From contig JAFTLD010000009.1 in the NCBI GenBank assembly GCA_017452945.1, positions 1-64,000 of the forward strand: a DNA stretch of 64,000 nt, in the 5' to 3' direction. This stretch comes from Clostridia bacterium. Lineage in GTDB: Bacteria > Bacillota_A > Clostridia > Oscillospirales > CAG-272. Below, piece after piece: positions 8,326-16,251 of the stretch (its first letter is position 1; every line of letters begins with the position of its first letter). Position numbers and translations under genes: made by a program. The notes below the pieces were generated by a model. It was given only the letters and a program-made list of their open reading frames with translations, was not told the origin of the DNA and searched no databases.

Positions 8326-9672
8326 TTAAATTCCTAATTTTTTATATAGTTCAGCAAGTTCAGCCTCTATTTCATCAAGAGTAGCGGTATCGGGAATCTC
8401 TTCCTTAGTCATATATCTTGCAGGAGAAAGATCATAGTTCATTTCTGCGATTTCATCAATTGTGCAGACTCTTGATAAACCAATAATTTCATCTCCATTT
8501 TCAAGAATTTGAACTATTCTTTCAATTCCTTCTTCCGTGAGAACATTGATTTTTCTTTCCTTTTCAGTGAACGTTACTGTTCCGTTGTTAGCGGCATTAA
8601 TAAACAATACATTCTCAACCTTTGTTTTCGAGATTATCAGCAAATTGACACCCACACCCGAGGAGTAAAAACAAGAAGGAAGGGCAATGACCGCTCTTAA
8701 CCATTTGTTATCCAGCAACTTCTTCCTCTGCTCAATTTGCATTTTTGTCATTCCGAACAATATGCTTCCGGGTACGACCACTACCGCCATACCATTTTCT
8801 TTCAGCATATTTGTGGTTTTTTCAACGGCAAGGTATGAGGAGCTTAAATTCTTGTCCTCAATGATCTTTTTGATATTTAACGGAGCATCAATAAACATTT
8901 TATCGGCAACCGCATAATCATTTTCGTAATTCGCAAGAGAGTTTTCGACAGTGATACTGATATCCTTATATCCTGCCATGATGTAAAGCATTGCCGCTAC
9001 AGCTGCACATTCCGCATTGATTTCAGATGTTATTACTCGCGTGTTTGTATCGGTTACGATATTCAACGTGGATAAACCAGCACCTGCAACGAAATCCGCG
9101 TAGACATCATCTTTCGTTACTCGCAATATGTTTTTGGACAGCTGAGCAATTCCGGCAGGCGTTACCGTTTCAGCTGCCGATATTACATCTCGAGCTTTAA
9201 GGTCTACTGCGGCATTGAGACACTCGACCAAAGTTTTTCCAAGGTTCATGTCATCGGATGTTTCTTCAAGATTGAGCTGTGCAAGCGTCGCCATAATCGT
9301 TTTGTAATGATTTGACGTACTGTTCTTTTTGCCCCAGCTATCATCTGTTCCAAACAAGTCCTTAGCATATTCATTCAGGGCAGAGGTGAGAATGTTGTTG
9401 AGCTTATATTCTTCGTCGAGCATTTGAAGAACCGGATATACGGCATTTTGTCCACTCTCATTATCTCTTGCGGCGAACATCTTTTGAACTCTTACGTAAT
9501 TCATCATTTTCTCGCCGGTGTCTGCTTTGAAGCAGTTGTCTGTGACATATTTAAGGAAAATAAGTCTTACTACACTGTAAGTCGTGTTCTTCGAATACAT
9601 AACTGACGTAAGCTGGGATGAAATATCCCAAATCATTTTTTTGCATCTTTCGAAGGTTGTGTTCTTATCCAT
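8326..9672 (-). CDS. HsdM-like N-6 adenine methylase subunit with degraded catalytic motifs
   Basis: Overall order matches HsdM: N-terminal helical domain (1-130), methylase domain with a motif-I-like DFVAGAGL at 193-200, EINAECAAVAAMLYIMAG at 217-234, and a C-terminal coil. However, motif I lacks the usual DPxCGTGG composition, and the catalytic motif NPPF is replaced by DAPL at 262-265, so the aromatic residue that stacks on the target adenine is missing. SAM binding may persist but methyl transfer is doubtful. The length (448 aa) is slightly short. It is overlapped closely by hsdS upstream and the MrpR-like gene downstream. An active methylase may be encoded elsewhere. Confidence 0.8.
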   Translation of the reverse strand: MDKNTTFERCKKMIWDISSQLTSVMYSKNTTYSVVRLIFLKYVTDNCFKADTGEKMMNYVRVQKMFAARDNESGQNAVYPVLQMLDEEYKLNNILTSALNEYAKDLFGTDDSWGKKNSTSNHYKTIMATLAQLNLEETSDDMNLGKTLVECLNAAVDLKARDVISAAETVTPAGIAQLSKNILRVTKDDVYADFVAGAGLSTLNIVTDTNTRVITSEINAECAAVAAMLYIMAGYKDISITVENSLANYENDYAVADKMFIDAPLNIKKIIEDKNLSSSYLAVEKTTNMLKENGMAVVVVPGSILFGMTKMQIEQRKKLLDNKWLRAVIALPSCFYSSGVGVNLLIISKTKVENVLFINAANNGTVTFTEKERKINVLTEEGIERIVQILENGDEIIGLSRVCTIDEIAEMNYDLSPARYMTKEEIPDTATLDEIEAELAELYKKLGI

Positions 9673-9673
9673 C

Positions 9674-10264
9674 TTATTTTACAAGCTCCTTGAATATCAA
9701 ATCATTTTTCATAGCTTCAAGCTCAAGTATTCTTTTTAGAGCAACGAGCTTTTCTTGGGTTTTAATATATCCTTCTCCAATACGTTGCTGTTCCTCTTGA
9801 TCGGGCAGCGGTACTTCGATATTTCCGAGTTTTCCAACAGAAAGCAAGGGCATCGTTGCTCCTGCCACCTGATTCTTTAATTGGTTTTTACAATGTGAGG
9901 TTGAAAGAAAAGCTTGTAAATACTCTCTGTTAATTCCATTGCAGCGAATAATAGCGCAAAATGAAGGAATCAAACATCCGGCAGATTCTTCAGTAATGAT
10001 TGCTGAATCATACGGAGTAGAGAGTTTAATAACGATATCTCCAACTGCGGTTAACTTATTGGGATCTGCAACAACCTTCAGCTTTTCAGTGGGAATCTCT
10101 ACAATGTCAATTGTTCCGTCACTTAAAATAGCCTTTGGAGTAATAACACGTCTTTCCTCTGCTACGAGCTCATTGTTTTCGTCTTTTACTGTGATTCTTG
10201 TCATAATCTGACCGCCAACTATTGTTGCAACGGCTTTGTCTTTAAGAAGTGCTTTGTTTAACAT
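9674..10264 (-). CDS. hsdS: Half-size type I specificity subunit (HsdS, single target-recognition domain)
   Basis: At 196 aa this is half of a normal HsdS. It holds one target-recognition domain (about 20-140) ending in the typical PLLSVGKLGNIEVPLP and DQEEQQRIGEGYIKTQEK sequence and one conserved helical spacer (to 196). Two copies would have to dimerise to make a full specificity unit and would read a palindromic-type bipartite site. It is the first gene of the operon, with AAAGGA twelve bases upstream of its ATG and a strong promoter at 10355-10383, and its stop almost touches the HsdM start. Confidence 0.8.
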   Translation of the reverse strand: MLNKALLKDKAVATIVGGQIMTRITVKDENNELVAEERRVITPKAILSDGTIDIVEIPTEKLKVVADPNKLTAVGDIVIKLSTPYDSAIITEESAGCLIPSFCAIIRCNGINREYLQAFLSTSHCKNQLKNQVAGATMPLLSVGKLGNIEVPLPDQEEQQRIGEGYIKTQEKLVALKRILELEAMKNDLIFKELVK

Positions 10265-10354
10265 ACTGATTTTTGTTCCTTTCTCAATGTAATATCTGGC
10301 TTATTGTTTACATGCGTTTGAATTATTTTTGATGTTCATTTCCTTTCTGCCTAT

Positions 10355-10383
10355 ATGATAGCACATCCTTAATCGTTTGTCAA
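10355..10383 (-). promoter_or_regulatory. Sigma-A promoter for the hsdS-hsdM-MrpR-like operon
   Basis: On the minus strand TTGACA (10383-10378), a 17-base spacer and TATCAT (10360-10355) lie about 90 bases before the hsdS start. This is the only strong promoter in front of the operon. Confidence 0.75.
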
Positions 10384-10570
10384 GTGCTTTTTGAAAATAT
10401 TTTTCGGTTTTATGTGTAATATTTTTTATGTTCATGAAATTCGGCGTTCTCGTGTGCATAAAGCGAATTTTCGCTCAGTGGCGAGGAGACCGTTTTAAGG
10501 GAAGCGAACCATCGCCCCCCGAAAATATGTATAATTTACATTTTGGACTATCCTAAAATATGCATACCCC

Positions 10571-10599
10571 TTGAAACAGAGCCTGATTTATGCTATAAT
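10571..10599 (+). promoter_or_regulatory. Sigma-A promoter of island-end transcript
   Basis: TTGAAA, a 17-base spacer and TATAAT point rightwards into a stretch with no convincing gene. It would start a transcript near 10606. Confidence 0.7.
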
Positions 10600-10605
10600 A
10601 AAGGC

Positions 10606-10776
10606 AGAAAAAGAACCCCGAAGCGGCTCGGGGTTAGGCGAAAATGTGGACTGCCGGAGGCATATTCGGGCGGTTTTGTCTATCGAAACCTCTAAAAACG
10701 CTTTAGAGCTGCCGTTAGATTTCGACTATCGTTGAAATGCGGAAAATAGGGGCGGTTCGAATCCCTCGACGGACAA
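10606..10776 (+). ncRNA. Possible structured, tRNA-like RNA next to the island end
   Basis: Downstream of the promoter at 10571-10599 come a hairpin (AACCCCGA with TCGGGGTT), a 7-bp hairpin at about 10690-10708 (CTCTAAA with TTTAGAG), a hairpin TTTCGAC/GTTGAAA, and a T-arm-like sequence GGCGGTTCGAATCCCTC at about 10751-10767 followed by GACGGAC, which pairs six of seven bases with GTCTATC at 10678-10684. The arrangement resembles a distorted cloverleaf but no valid anticodon loop or CCA end is seen, so it is not a normal tRNA. The 3' end is not defined. It could be a decayed tRNA or an att remnant. Confidence 0.4.
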
Positions 10777-10871
10777 AAGAGGCAAAAAGCCTTGTAAACG
10801 CTGGTTTTTCATCATAAATCAAGGTCAACCATATTCCTTGAAAATTCGGTAACACCGAAACGTTGCAAAAA

Positions 10872-10927
10872 TCTTGAAAACCGTTTGGGGCTTCCCCACG
10901 GGGGTTCGAATCCCTCTGCCTCCGCCA
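10872..10927 (+). other. attR: 3' half of tRNA-Ser(UGA)
   Basis: The bases read as anticodon loop CTTGAAA (anticodon TGA), stem ACCGT, the long variable arm TTGGGGCTTCCCCAC, T arm GGGGG-TTCGAAT-CCCTC, acceptor strand TGCCTCC, discriminator G and CCA. The 5' partner of the anticodon stem is absent directly upstream (AAAAT instead of ACGGT), so this is not a complete tRNA. It is what integration into a tRNA gene leaves at the far end of an island. The full tRNA should lie beyond the left edge of the window. Confidence 0.8.
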
Positions 10928-10930
10928 AAA

Positions 10931-10962
10931 AAGAGCAAGTTGAACCCAACTTGCTCTTTTTG
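10931..10962. terminator. Intrinsic terminator after the tRNA fragment
   Basis: A perfect 12-bp stem (10931-10942 with 10947-10958) with loop AACC is followed by TTTTT on the plus strand. It probably was the original terminator of the tRNA gene and also serves the convergent GH106-like gene. Confidence 0.85.
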
Positions 10963-10974
10963 CTTTATGATTCT

Positions 10975-13671
10975 TCACTCTCCACTTGTTTCGGGTGTGC
11001 AAGAGTCCGTGGCCGCACGCCACTTTATAATTACGTTTTCTCGAAGACCGCAGGGGAGCACAGCAGGTTGCTCGAGGAATTCACGCATACAATTCAGCCG
11101 CGCTTTACGGTGTGCGTTGATCACTGCACCGAAGTAAGGCCACTCGTCAAGAACCTCGGGGCAGGCGTCGTAGCTCCCGTCAGTCATCATTTCGTTGATC
11201 AGCGTGGAGCAGACCTCGATGCGTAGGTGGTTAGGTCCTTTACGGATCTGATCGGTGCACTCAAGCTCCAAAGGATGCGTCCAAATATCTCCGATACATA
11301 CTTGGTTGAGATATACGCGTGCTGCGCAGAACAACTCGGACAGACACAGCTTTGCGTGGGTCACGGTGCTTGCCATGTCAAAGGTGCATTCGTAGACGCC
11401 TGTTCCGCTGTAATGTGTAAATTCGGGAACCGTATCCCAAGTAAAGGGCTGCTCGGAGTATAAAACCTTTCCTTCAAGCGTCAAAGTCCAATTTTCCAGT
11501 GCCTTTTGCTGTGTATATGCGCAAATCTCAGGGCAGATCGGTGCGCCGATAAGATCCGGAGCAAACACCAACACAATCGACTCATGCGCACAGAAGTGCA
11601 GGGGAAGGCAATCCCCCTCTGCCTTTACGGGTACGGGAGCGATACTGTTGACAGACCAGGCGCGCACGGGCTCCGTGCGATCCTTGCATTTGATTTGTGC
11701 ATCCAATGCATCATCCGAAAGGTTGGACAAAAAGTACAGGTGGGTGTTGCCGTCTGCTCTGTGCACGTAACCGATTTTGTCGGGATGCGAAACGGTCACG
11801 TCTGGCACAAATCGGCTCTTCAATTCGCGGATCAAGCTTTCCTTGCGGTCAGGGACCAAGATGGGTGCAGCCGCTGCCATCAAGTTTTGGATCTGTTTTG
11901 CATTTTCCCGGTAACCCACAAGACCGCAGCTTTGATTCGGTATGCGGTCACAGATCAGGATACCTCCGGTGCGGGAAAACTCCGCCAGCTTTTGTGCGGT
12001 TTCGATGGGCAGGCGCGAGCATCCGATCAGCAAGATCACCCGATAGCTGTTTTTTTGGATGGTCAGTCTGCCGTCCTCAATCTTGCCAAGGGAGCAAAGC
12101 GCCTCGTCGTTGACGTAATCAAACCAGTAGCCGGCCTTTTGCACAGCATCCATGGCATCGTTATCCAAATGTTCATCCAGCCGCATGGCGAGATGCAGCT
12201 CACTGAGCATGCTGTCAGCGTAAATATCTGCCTGAGGAAGATAGATCGCAACCTCGGCAACGTGGTGTCCGAAGCGTAAAAGTGCTGAGGCGCGATTGAT
12301 ATATGCGCCCAGATTGCCGTACAAGGGCCACCACGGGGCGGTGTGATTGATATGGGTGGATGCATAGAATGGCCATCCTCTTTTTCCCGCCCCTTCGGGG
12401 GAATAGGCATATCCGTGATTGACGATCATGTTCATGCCGTCCAGAAACACGGCGTCCACAGCGGCCTTTAATTCCTCAAGCGTTTCGGTAAAGCGCGGAC
12501 GCTTGAGCCAGGTAAAGGTTTCGTTGGAAATCAGCTCTCTGCCGTAGATATGGCCTGCAGAAGCCGCCAGCCGCCTGTGGATGGTGTTGACGCGCAGCGT
12601 ACGGTGATCGCCAAAGGTCTCGCCCTCGGGAATATCTGCCGAGGCGTACACGCGCAAAATATCCCCCCACGTTCCGTGTGCCTGTACGCGGGAAAGTGCA
12701 CCGTGCTTGTGCGAAAACTCGGTAAAGGGGTCGAAAAAGTTTTCAATCGTCAGCTCGGACATGGTTTTGAAATGGTCGTAGCGTACGTGTGCGGTAATCT
12801 CTCCCATGTCCCCCCAAAGTGCGTAGACGTAGGGCGTCAGATCATATCCGCGTCTGCTTTGGAATTCTTTGAGCAGCACACTCGACCAATTGTGTCCCTC
12901 TACCTCAATCGAATCGCAAAAAAGGGCATGGATGCCGGGGACGCGCTCCATTATGGGGCGGATCATTTGCTCCATAAAGCGATCGGCAGCGCGGCGGCTG
13001 CAATGATCAATGACGAGCCCGTCCGCACCGCGTGAGGGCTTGCCAACGTGATTTCTGTGCTGAGAGATCACGAAAAAGCAGATCTTCCAGTCCCCCTCGG
13101 GGATCTCGATCTCGGCAAGCTCGGTACCCCAAGGCCAGCCGAACAGCTCACGTATTTGGAATTTGTCTGTAATGTCCACCACGGTCTCGGGCAGCATGAT
13201 ACAGTTTTCCATCTTGCCCATGACAGCAGCGCAAACCGTTCCTGCAATGCGTGTTGTCAGATCGCATGAAAAACGCACAGGCCCGTGCACGTCCAGCTGA
13301 TAAGGGATCGCTTCTTGCTGTGCATCCTCTTCTGCCACCGTAGGGCCGCCAAACGGCCAACTGGAGCCGGGGGTGATATCCAGCGTCATACCCCGTGCCG
13401 CACACGCTTGTGCCGTAAAGCGCAGAATGTCGTAAAATTCGGGAGAGCCATACGGGACGTTATGCAAGCTCTTTGCCGAGTTGTCCGGTGTGACAGGGTA
13501 TAGGATCTGCAGCTCCACTCCTCCGATGTGTGCTTCTTTCATATAGTCCAGCTCACGCTCGATCTCGCTCCGATCCACGCAGCAGCCGTACCACCACCAG
13601 CGGGTAAGGCCTCTTGCATCGGGGGCGGGGGATTGCAGCAAGCCTGAGATTTTTTTGTACGTTTCGGACAT
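10975..13671 (-). CDS. Glycoside hydrolase, family 106-like (alpha-L-rhamnosidase type)
   Basis: The N-terminal region has the GH106-type opening TRWWWYGC, EIERELDYMKEAHIGGVELQ (residues about 25-60), the first strand-helix units of a TIM barrel. The C-terminus (about 760-880) looks like a GH2-type jelly-roll sugar-binding domain (YSGTGVYECTF, ARVYLNQVCIGDIW). GH106 enzymes release L-rhamnose from plant pectins or glycosides; the exact substrate here is unknown. No signal peptide is seen with the chosen start, so it would act in the cytoplasm on imported oligosaccharides. The ATG at 13671 (898 aa) is chosen because AGGAGAAC lies just upstream; a longer frame to 13812 starts in a low-complexity AT stretch. 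It is transcribed alone. Confidence 0.8.
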   Translation of the reverse strand: MSETYKKISGLLQSPAPDARGLTRWWWYGCCVDRSEIERELDYMKEAHIGGVELQILYPVTPDNSAKSLHNVPYGSPEFYDILRFTAQACAARGMTLDITPGSSWPFGGPTVAEEDAQQEAIPYQLDVHGPVRFSCDLTTRIAGTVCAAVMGKMENCIMLPETVVDITDKFQIRELFGWPWGTELAEIEIPEGDWKICFFVISQHRNHVGKPSRGADGLVIDHCSRRAADRFMEQMIRPIMERVPGIHALFCDSIEVEGHNWSSVLLKEFQSRRGYDLTPYVYALWGDMGEITAHVRYDHFKTMSELTIENFFDPFTEFSHKHGALSRVQAHGTWGDILRVYASADIPEGETFGDHRTLRVNTIHRRLAASAGHIYGRELISNETFTWLKRPRFTETLEELKAAVDAVFLDGMNMIVNHGYAYSPEGAGKRGWPFYASTHINHTAPWWPLYGNLGAYINRASALLRFGHHVAEVAIYLPQADIYADSMLSELHLAMRLDEHLDNDAMDAVQKAGYWFDYVNDEALCSLGKIEDGRLTIQKNSYRVILLIGCSRLPIETAQKLAEFSRTGGILICDRIPNQSCGLVGYRENAKQIQNLMAAAAPILVPDRKESLIRELKSRFVPDVTVSHPDKIGYVHRADGNTHLYFLSNLSDDALDAQIKCKDRTEPVRAWSVNSIAPVPVKAEGDCLPLHFCAHESIVLVFAPDLIGAPICPEICAYTQQKALENWTLTLEGKVLYSEQPFTWDTVPEFTHYSGTGVYECTFDMASTVTHAKLCLSELFCAARVYLNQVCIGDIWTHPLELECTDQIRKGPNHLRIEVCSTLINEMMTDGSYDACPEVLDEWPYFGAVINAHRKARLNCMREFLEQPAVLPCGLRENVIIKWRAATDSCTPETSGE

Positions 13672-13877
13672 TGTTATGGTTCTCCTGTTGTGTGTATAAT
13701 AAGAAATAAGGGGAATTGGCTTTTGAAGTGACCGACTTTTTGTTGTATTCATTATAGCAAAAGGAAAAAGAAAAGTAAAGAAAATAAAAAAAATTTTCCG
13801 ATTTGCAACCAACTCATAGAAAAAGGGTACTTAATGTATGAAGGCGCCATCACAACACAACAAAGGAGGTGAGATGC

Positions 13878-14432
13878 ATGGATGACCGCAGTATTATAGA
13901 ATTGTATTTTGCCAGAGATGAGCAGGCAATTGCAGGGACACAGGCCAAATACGGCAAGCTGTGCTATCATATTGCGCAGAATATTTTGGGTAACGAGCAG
14001 GATGCCGAGGAGTGCGTCAACGACACGTACGCGGGGCTTTGGAATGCCATACCGCCCGCAAGACCCGATGACCTTTGCGCGTTTGTATGCCGCGTGACGC
14101 GCAATTTGTCGCTCAAGCGCTTGCGTGCGCTGACAAGGCAGAAATGCAGCCGCGAGGTGGTCGTATCGTTGTCCGAGTTGGAAGAAATATTGCCCGACGA
14201 GAGCTGGACTGACGGCATGAGTGAAGGCGAGATCGCAGCTCTGATCACTACGTTTTTGCGCACGGAGAGTGCGGATGCGTGCAATATTTTCATCCGAAAA
14301 TACTATTTCTTTGATTCGGTTGAAATCATTGCCAAACGGTACGGCTTTAGTCAAAGCAAGGTCAAGAGCATGCTGTATCACACCCGAAAAAGACTGAAAG
14401 AGTATTTGAAAGGGGAGGGAATTGAAGTATGA
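13878..14432 (+). CDS. ECF-type RNA polymerase sigma factor
   Basis: The 184-aa protein has sigma-70 region 2 (about 10-75, with GNEQDAEECVNDTYAGLWNAI) and region 4 (about 115-175, with EIIAKRYGFSQSKVKSMLYHTRKRLKEYL, a helix-turn-helix). The start at 13878 places GGAGG eight bases upstream; an in-frame GTG at 13869 lies inside the ribosome-binding site and is rejected. It overlaps the next gene by four bases (ATGA), the normal arrangement with a cognate anti-sigma factor. Sigma factors of this small group respond to envelope or peptide stress, but the signal is not evident. Confidence 0.92.
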   Translation: MDDRSIIELYFARDEQAIAGTQAKYGKLCYHIAQNILGNEQDAEECVNDTYAGLWNAIPPARPDDLCAFVCRVTRNLSLKRLRALTRQKCSREVVVSLSELEEILPDESWTDGMSEGEIAALITTFLRTESADACNIFIRKYYFFDSVEIIAKRYGFSQSKVKSMLYHTRKRLKEYLKGEGIEV

Positions 14433-15622
14433 AAATTCCGAAAATCATAAATGCGGTCGGGCTGATCGACGACGATCTGATTGCCGCAGCATTGGTTACG
14501 TCTGAAGTGTCTGTGAGAAAGCGCAAGCGTCCGTTTGTTAAGTGGGCGGTCTTGGCGGCAAGTCTGGCTGTGGTGATATTGGCAGGTGCAATCGTGCTGC
14601 CGATGATGCTTGGCGGTGACGACGTGTTGCCCCAAAGCAACAGAAACACGGTGCTGTTTGGTGATCTGGAGCGCAATTATAAGACGCAGAATGCTATCGG
14701 GGAAGAGATCGCGATTGACTGGCCCGATAAATACTTGTCTGCGGTAGAGAAGCATTCGCGCATTATCTGGTCATTCAAGGAATACAGCACGATGCAAATG
14801 CCTGTTGCAACAGAGCATTTGGGCGATAAGCTGGGCAATTATCTGGGCTTTGAGGTACGCAAGATCAAAGGGATCGATCCGGAGCATGCAATTGCGCTGC
14901 GTATTGAAGACGTTTACTACAATTACCGTTGCTACCAAGGCTTTGACAAGATCCCCGCCACGCTGGGCGAACTGTTTGATCTTTACAATCTTTCCGAGGT
15001 GATGGAGCTTGATCGCTTTACCGAGCATGAAAGAAGAGAAGAAACGTATTACGCGCTGACAGATGATGATTATATCATCGAGGTTCTGTCCTCCTGCCGT
15101 GATGCCAAGCTGTATGCGGATGGCGACCGATGGGAAATGCGCGACGAGTATCTCAGCTTTACCATGACGTCGGATGCGTTGGGCGTTTACAAAAAGGCAA
15201 TGTATATCACCAAGGACGGCTATTTGTGGACAAATATGTTTGAGTACGCGTACATTTATGAGATCGGCACCGAGGCTGCGGGCAAGATCATTGATTATGC
15301 TATAGCCAATTCGACCGAGAAGGAAACGTATGAGCCCTATGAATACCGTCTTGCGGGCACGCTGACCAAGATTGAGGACGGATATGCGTATATCGACGAC
15401 AGCGTCATGTGCGTGGATCCCGATGAGGGCATGGTGTTCCGTGTGTCTATGGAGGATATCCGCATCCGTCGTTGCATTGAATATGCGGGCGTGGGCGAGG
15501 GAGATTTTGTGGTCGTCACCTTCCGCGGCGGCATTGATCTTGAGGACGGAAATCTGATCCTTGACGCGCGTTCGATTGAGGAAGCATATCTTTCGGACGG
15601 TGGCGCGGTCGTGCCCGAATAA
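14429..15622 (+). CDS. Membrane anti-sigma factor-like protein
   Basis: The 397-aa protein has a short cytoplasmic N-terminus with IDDDLIAAA, a basic patch, one membrane helix (about residues 36-62, WAVLAASLAVVILAGAIVL) and a large extracytoplasmic domain of about 330 residues without recognised family. The topology and the ATGA overlap with the sigma gene indicate that it holds the sigma factor at the membrane and senses an outside signal. The zinc-binding anti-sigma HxxxCxxC motif is not seen, so the cytoplasmic part belongs to another class. The function is inferred from context. Confidence 0.75.
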   Translation: MKIPKIINAVGLIDDDLIAAALVTSEVSVRKRKRPFVKWAVLAASLAVVILAGAIVLPMMLGGDDVLPQSNRNTVLFGDLERNYKTQNAIGEEIAIDWPDKYLSAVEKHSRIIWSFKEYSTMQMPVATEHLGDKLGNYLGFEVRKIKGIDPEHAIALRIEDVYYNYRCYQGFDKIPATLGELFDLYNLSEVMELDRFTEHERREETYYALTDDDYIIEVLSSCRDAKLYADGDRWEMRDEYLSFTMTSDALGVYKKAMYITKDGYLWTNMFEYAYIYEIGTEAAGKIIDYAIANSTEKETYEPYEYRLAGTLTKIEDGYAYIDDSVMCVDPDEGMVFRVSMEDIRIRRCIEYAGVGEGDFVVVTFRGGIDLEDGNLILDARSIEEAYLSDGGAVVPE

Positions 15623-15657
15623 TCTGTTTATTTTATGTTAAAATTCGCAAAATTCGA

Positions 15658-15686
15658 TTGACTTTGCACCGATTTCGTCATATAAT
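15658..15686 (+). promoter_or_regulatory. Sigma-A promoter
   Basis: TTGACT, a 17-base spacer and TATAAT lie about 55 bases upstream of the small membrane protein gene at 15740. Confidence 0.8.
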
Positions 15687-15739
15687 GAAGGCAAAGAAGT
15701 GCCGCACGCGGCACAAGACGAAAGGACGGTCATACCGAT

Positions 15740-16201
15740 ATGAAGGAACAGGCAGCTTTCACGTCTGCAAAAAAAGGCGAAGTAAGATTCACAGCCCAAA
15801 ACAGTGCAGGTTACGTGGTCATTACCGTATTGAGAATGATCCTTGCCAATTTAGCGAGTGCCGTTTGCGCTGTGCTGCTGTTTCTCATTCCCATTATTGG
15901 CTGGGTGTTCAGTCTACTGGTTGGGGTTCTGACCTTGGTCGGAAACGTCGTCACAATCATTTCGCTCTTGATCTATTGCTTTACCAACGTGACCATTACT
16001 ACGCTGGGTATTTATGGGCGTGATGATTACGGTGCTGCCTTTGACGTCAGCTTTGAGCAGATCGCAAGGGTAAAGCCCGAGGGAAAAAAGGTGACAATTT
16101 CAGCCAACGTGACCAAAAAGAACGGTGTTTGCAAGAAAAAGGACATCATTCTTCATATGGTCAATGTGGAGGAATTCGTACAGGCTTACGAAAACCGTTA
16201 A
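15740..16201 (+). CDS. Small membrane protein of unknown function (153 aa)
   Basis: Not recognised. After 25 polar residues there are two long hydrophobic stretches (about 27-55 and 58-85, VVITVLRMILANLASAVCAVLLF and the following ones), then a soluble C-terminal half with beta-strand pattern (DDYGAAFDVSFEQIARVKPEG, VTISANVTKKNG) that resembles a small PH-like or bPH domain. It has its own promoter and a terminator after it, so it is a single-gene unit. A start at 15740 follows AAAGGA at a slightly long distance (13 bases). Confidence 0.75.
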   Translation: MKEQAAFTSAKKGEVRFTAQNSAGYVVITVLRMILANLASAVCAVLLFLIPIIGWVFSLLVGVLTLVGNVVTIISLLIYCFTNVTITTLGIYGRDDYGAAFDVSFEQIARVKPEGKKVTISANVTKKNGVCKKKDIILHMVNVEEFVQAYENR

Positions 16202-16210
16202 TATAGCCGA

Positions 16211-16239
16211 AGGGGCTGCTTCCATGTGAAGCAGCCCCT
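16211..16239. terminator. Hairpin between convergent genes
   Basis: A perfect 12-bp stem (AGGGGCTGCTTC with its complement) and loop CATGT lie between the convergent gene ends at 16201 and 16252. The T tract is weak on both strands. Confidence 0.65.
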
Positions 16240-16251
16240 GTGTATTTGGGT

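Larger units (their letters stand above)
1..10927. mobile_element. Right end of a genomic island integrated at tRNA-Ser(UGA)
   Basis: The stretch is AT-richer than the sequence to its right, its protein-coding genes all lie on the minus strand, and it holds defence-type cargo (HsdR, HsdM-like, HsdS, Fic, HNH, DUF2971). It ends exactly at a 56-nt fragment that looks like the 3' half of a tRNA-Ser gene, the usual scar of tyrosine-recombinase integration into a tRNA. Because the tRNA fragment reads on the plus strand, the island must extend leftwards, and the intact tRNA plus an integrase are predicted beyond base 1. No canonical integrase is inside the window; the recombinase-like protein at 7360-8322 seems to lack catalytic residues. 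Boundaries to the left are unknown. Confidence 0.7.

Noticed and set aside
10560..10927. tmRNA, because of the TTCGAAT-type 3' end and CCA
   Set aside because: No tag reading frame and no 5' partner of the acceptor; the 3' part has a tRNA-Ser variable arm and UGA anticodon loop.
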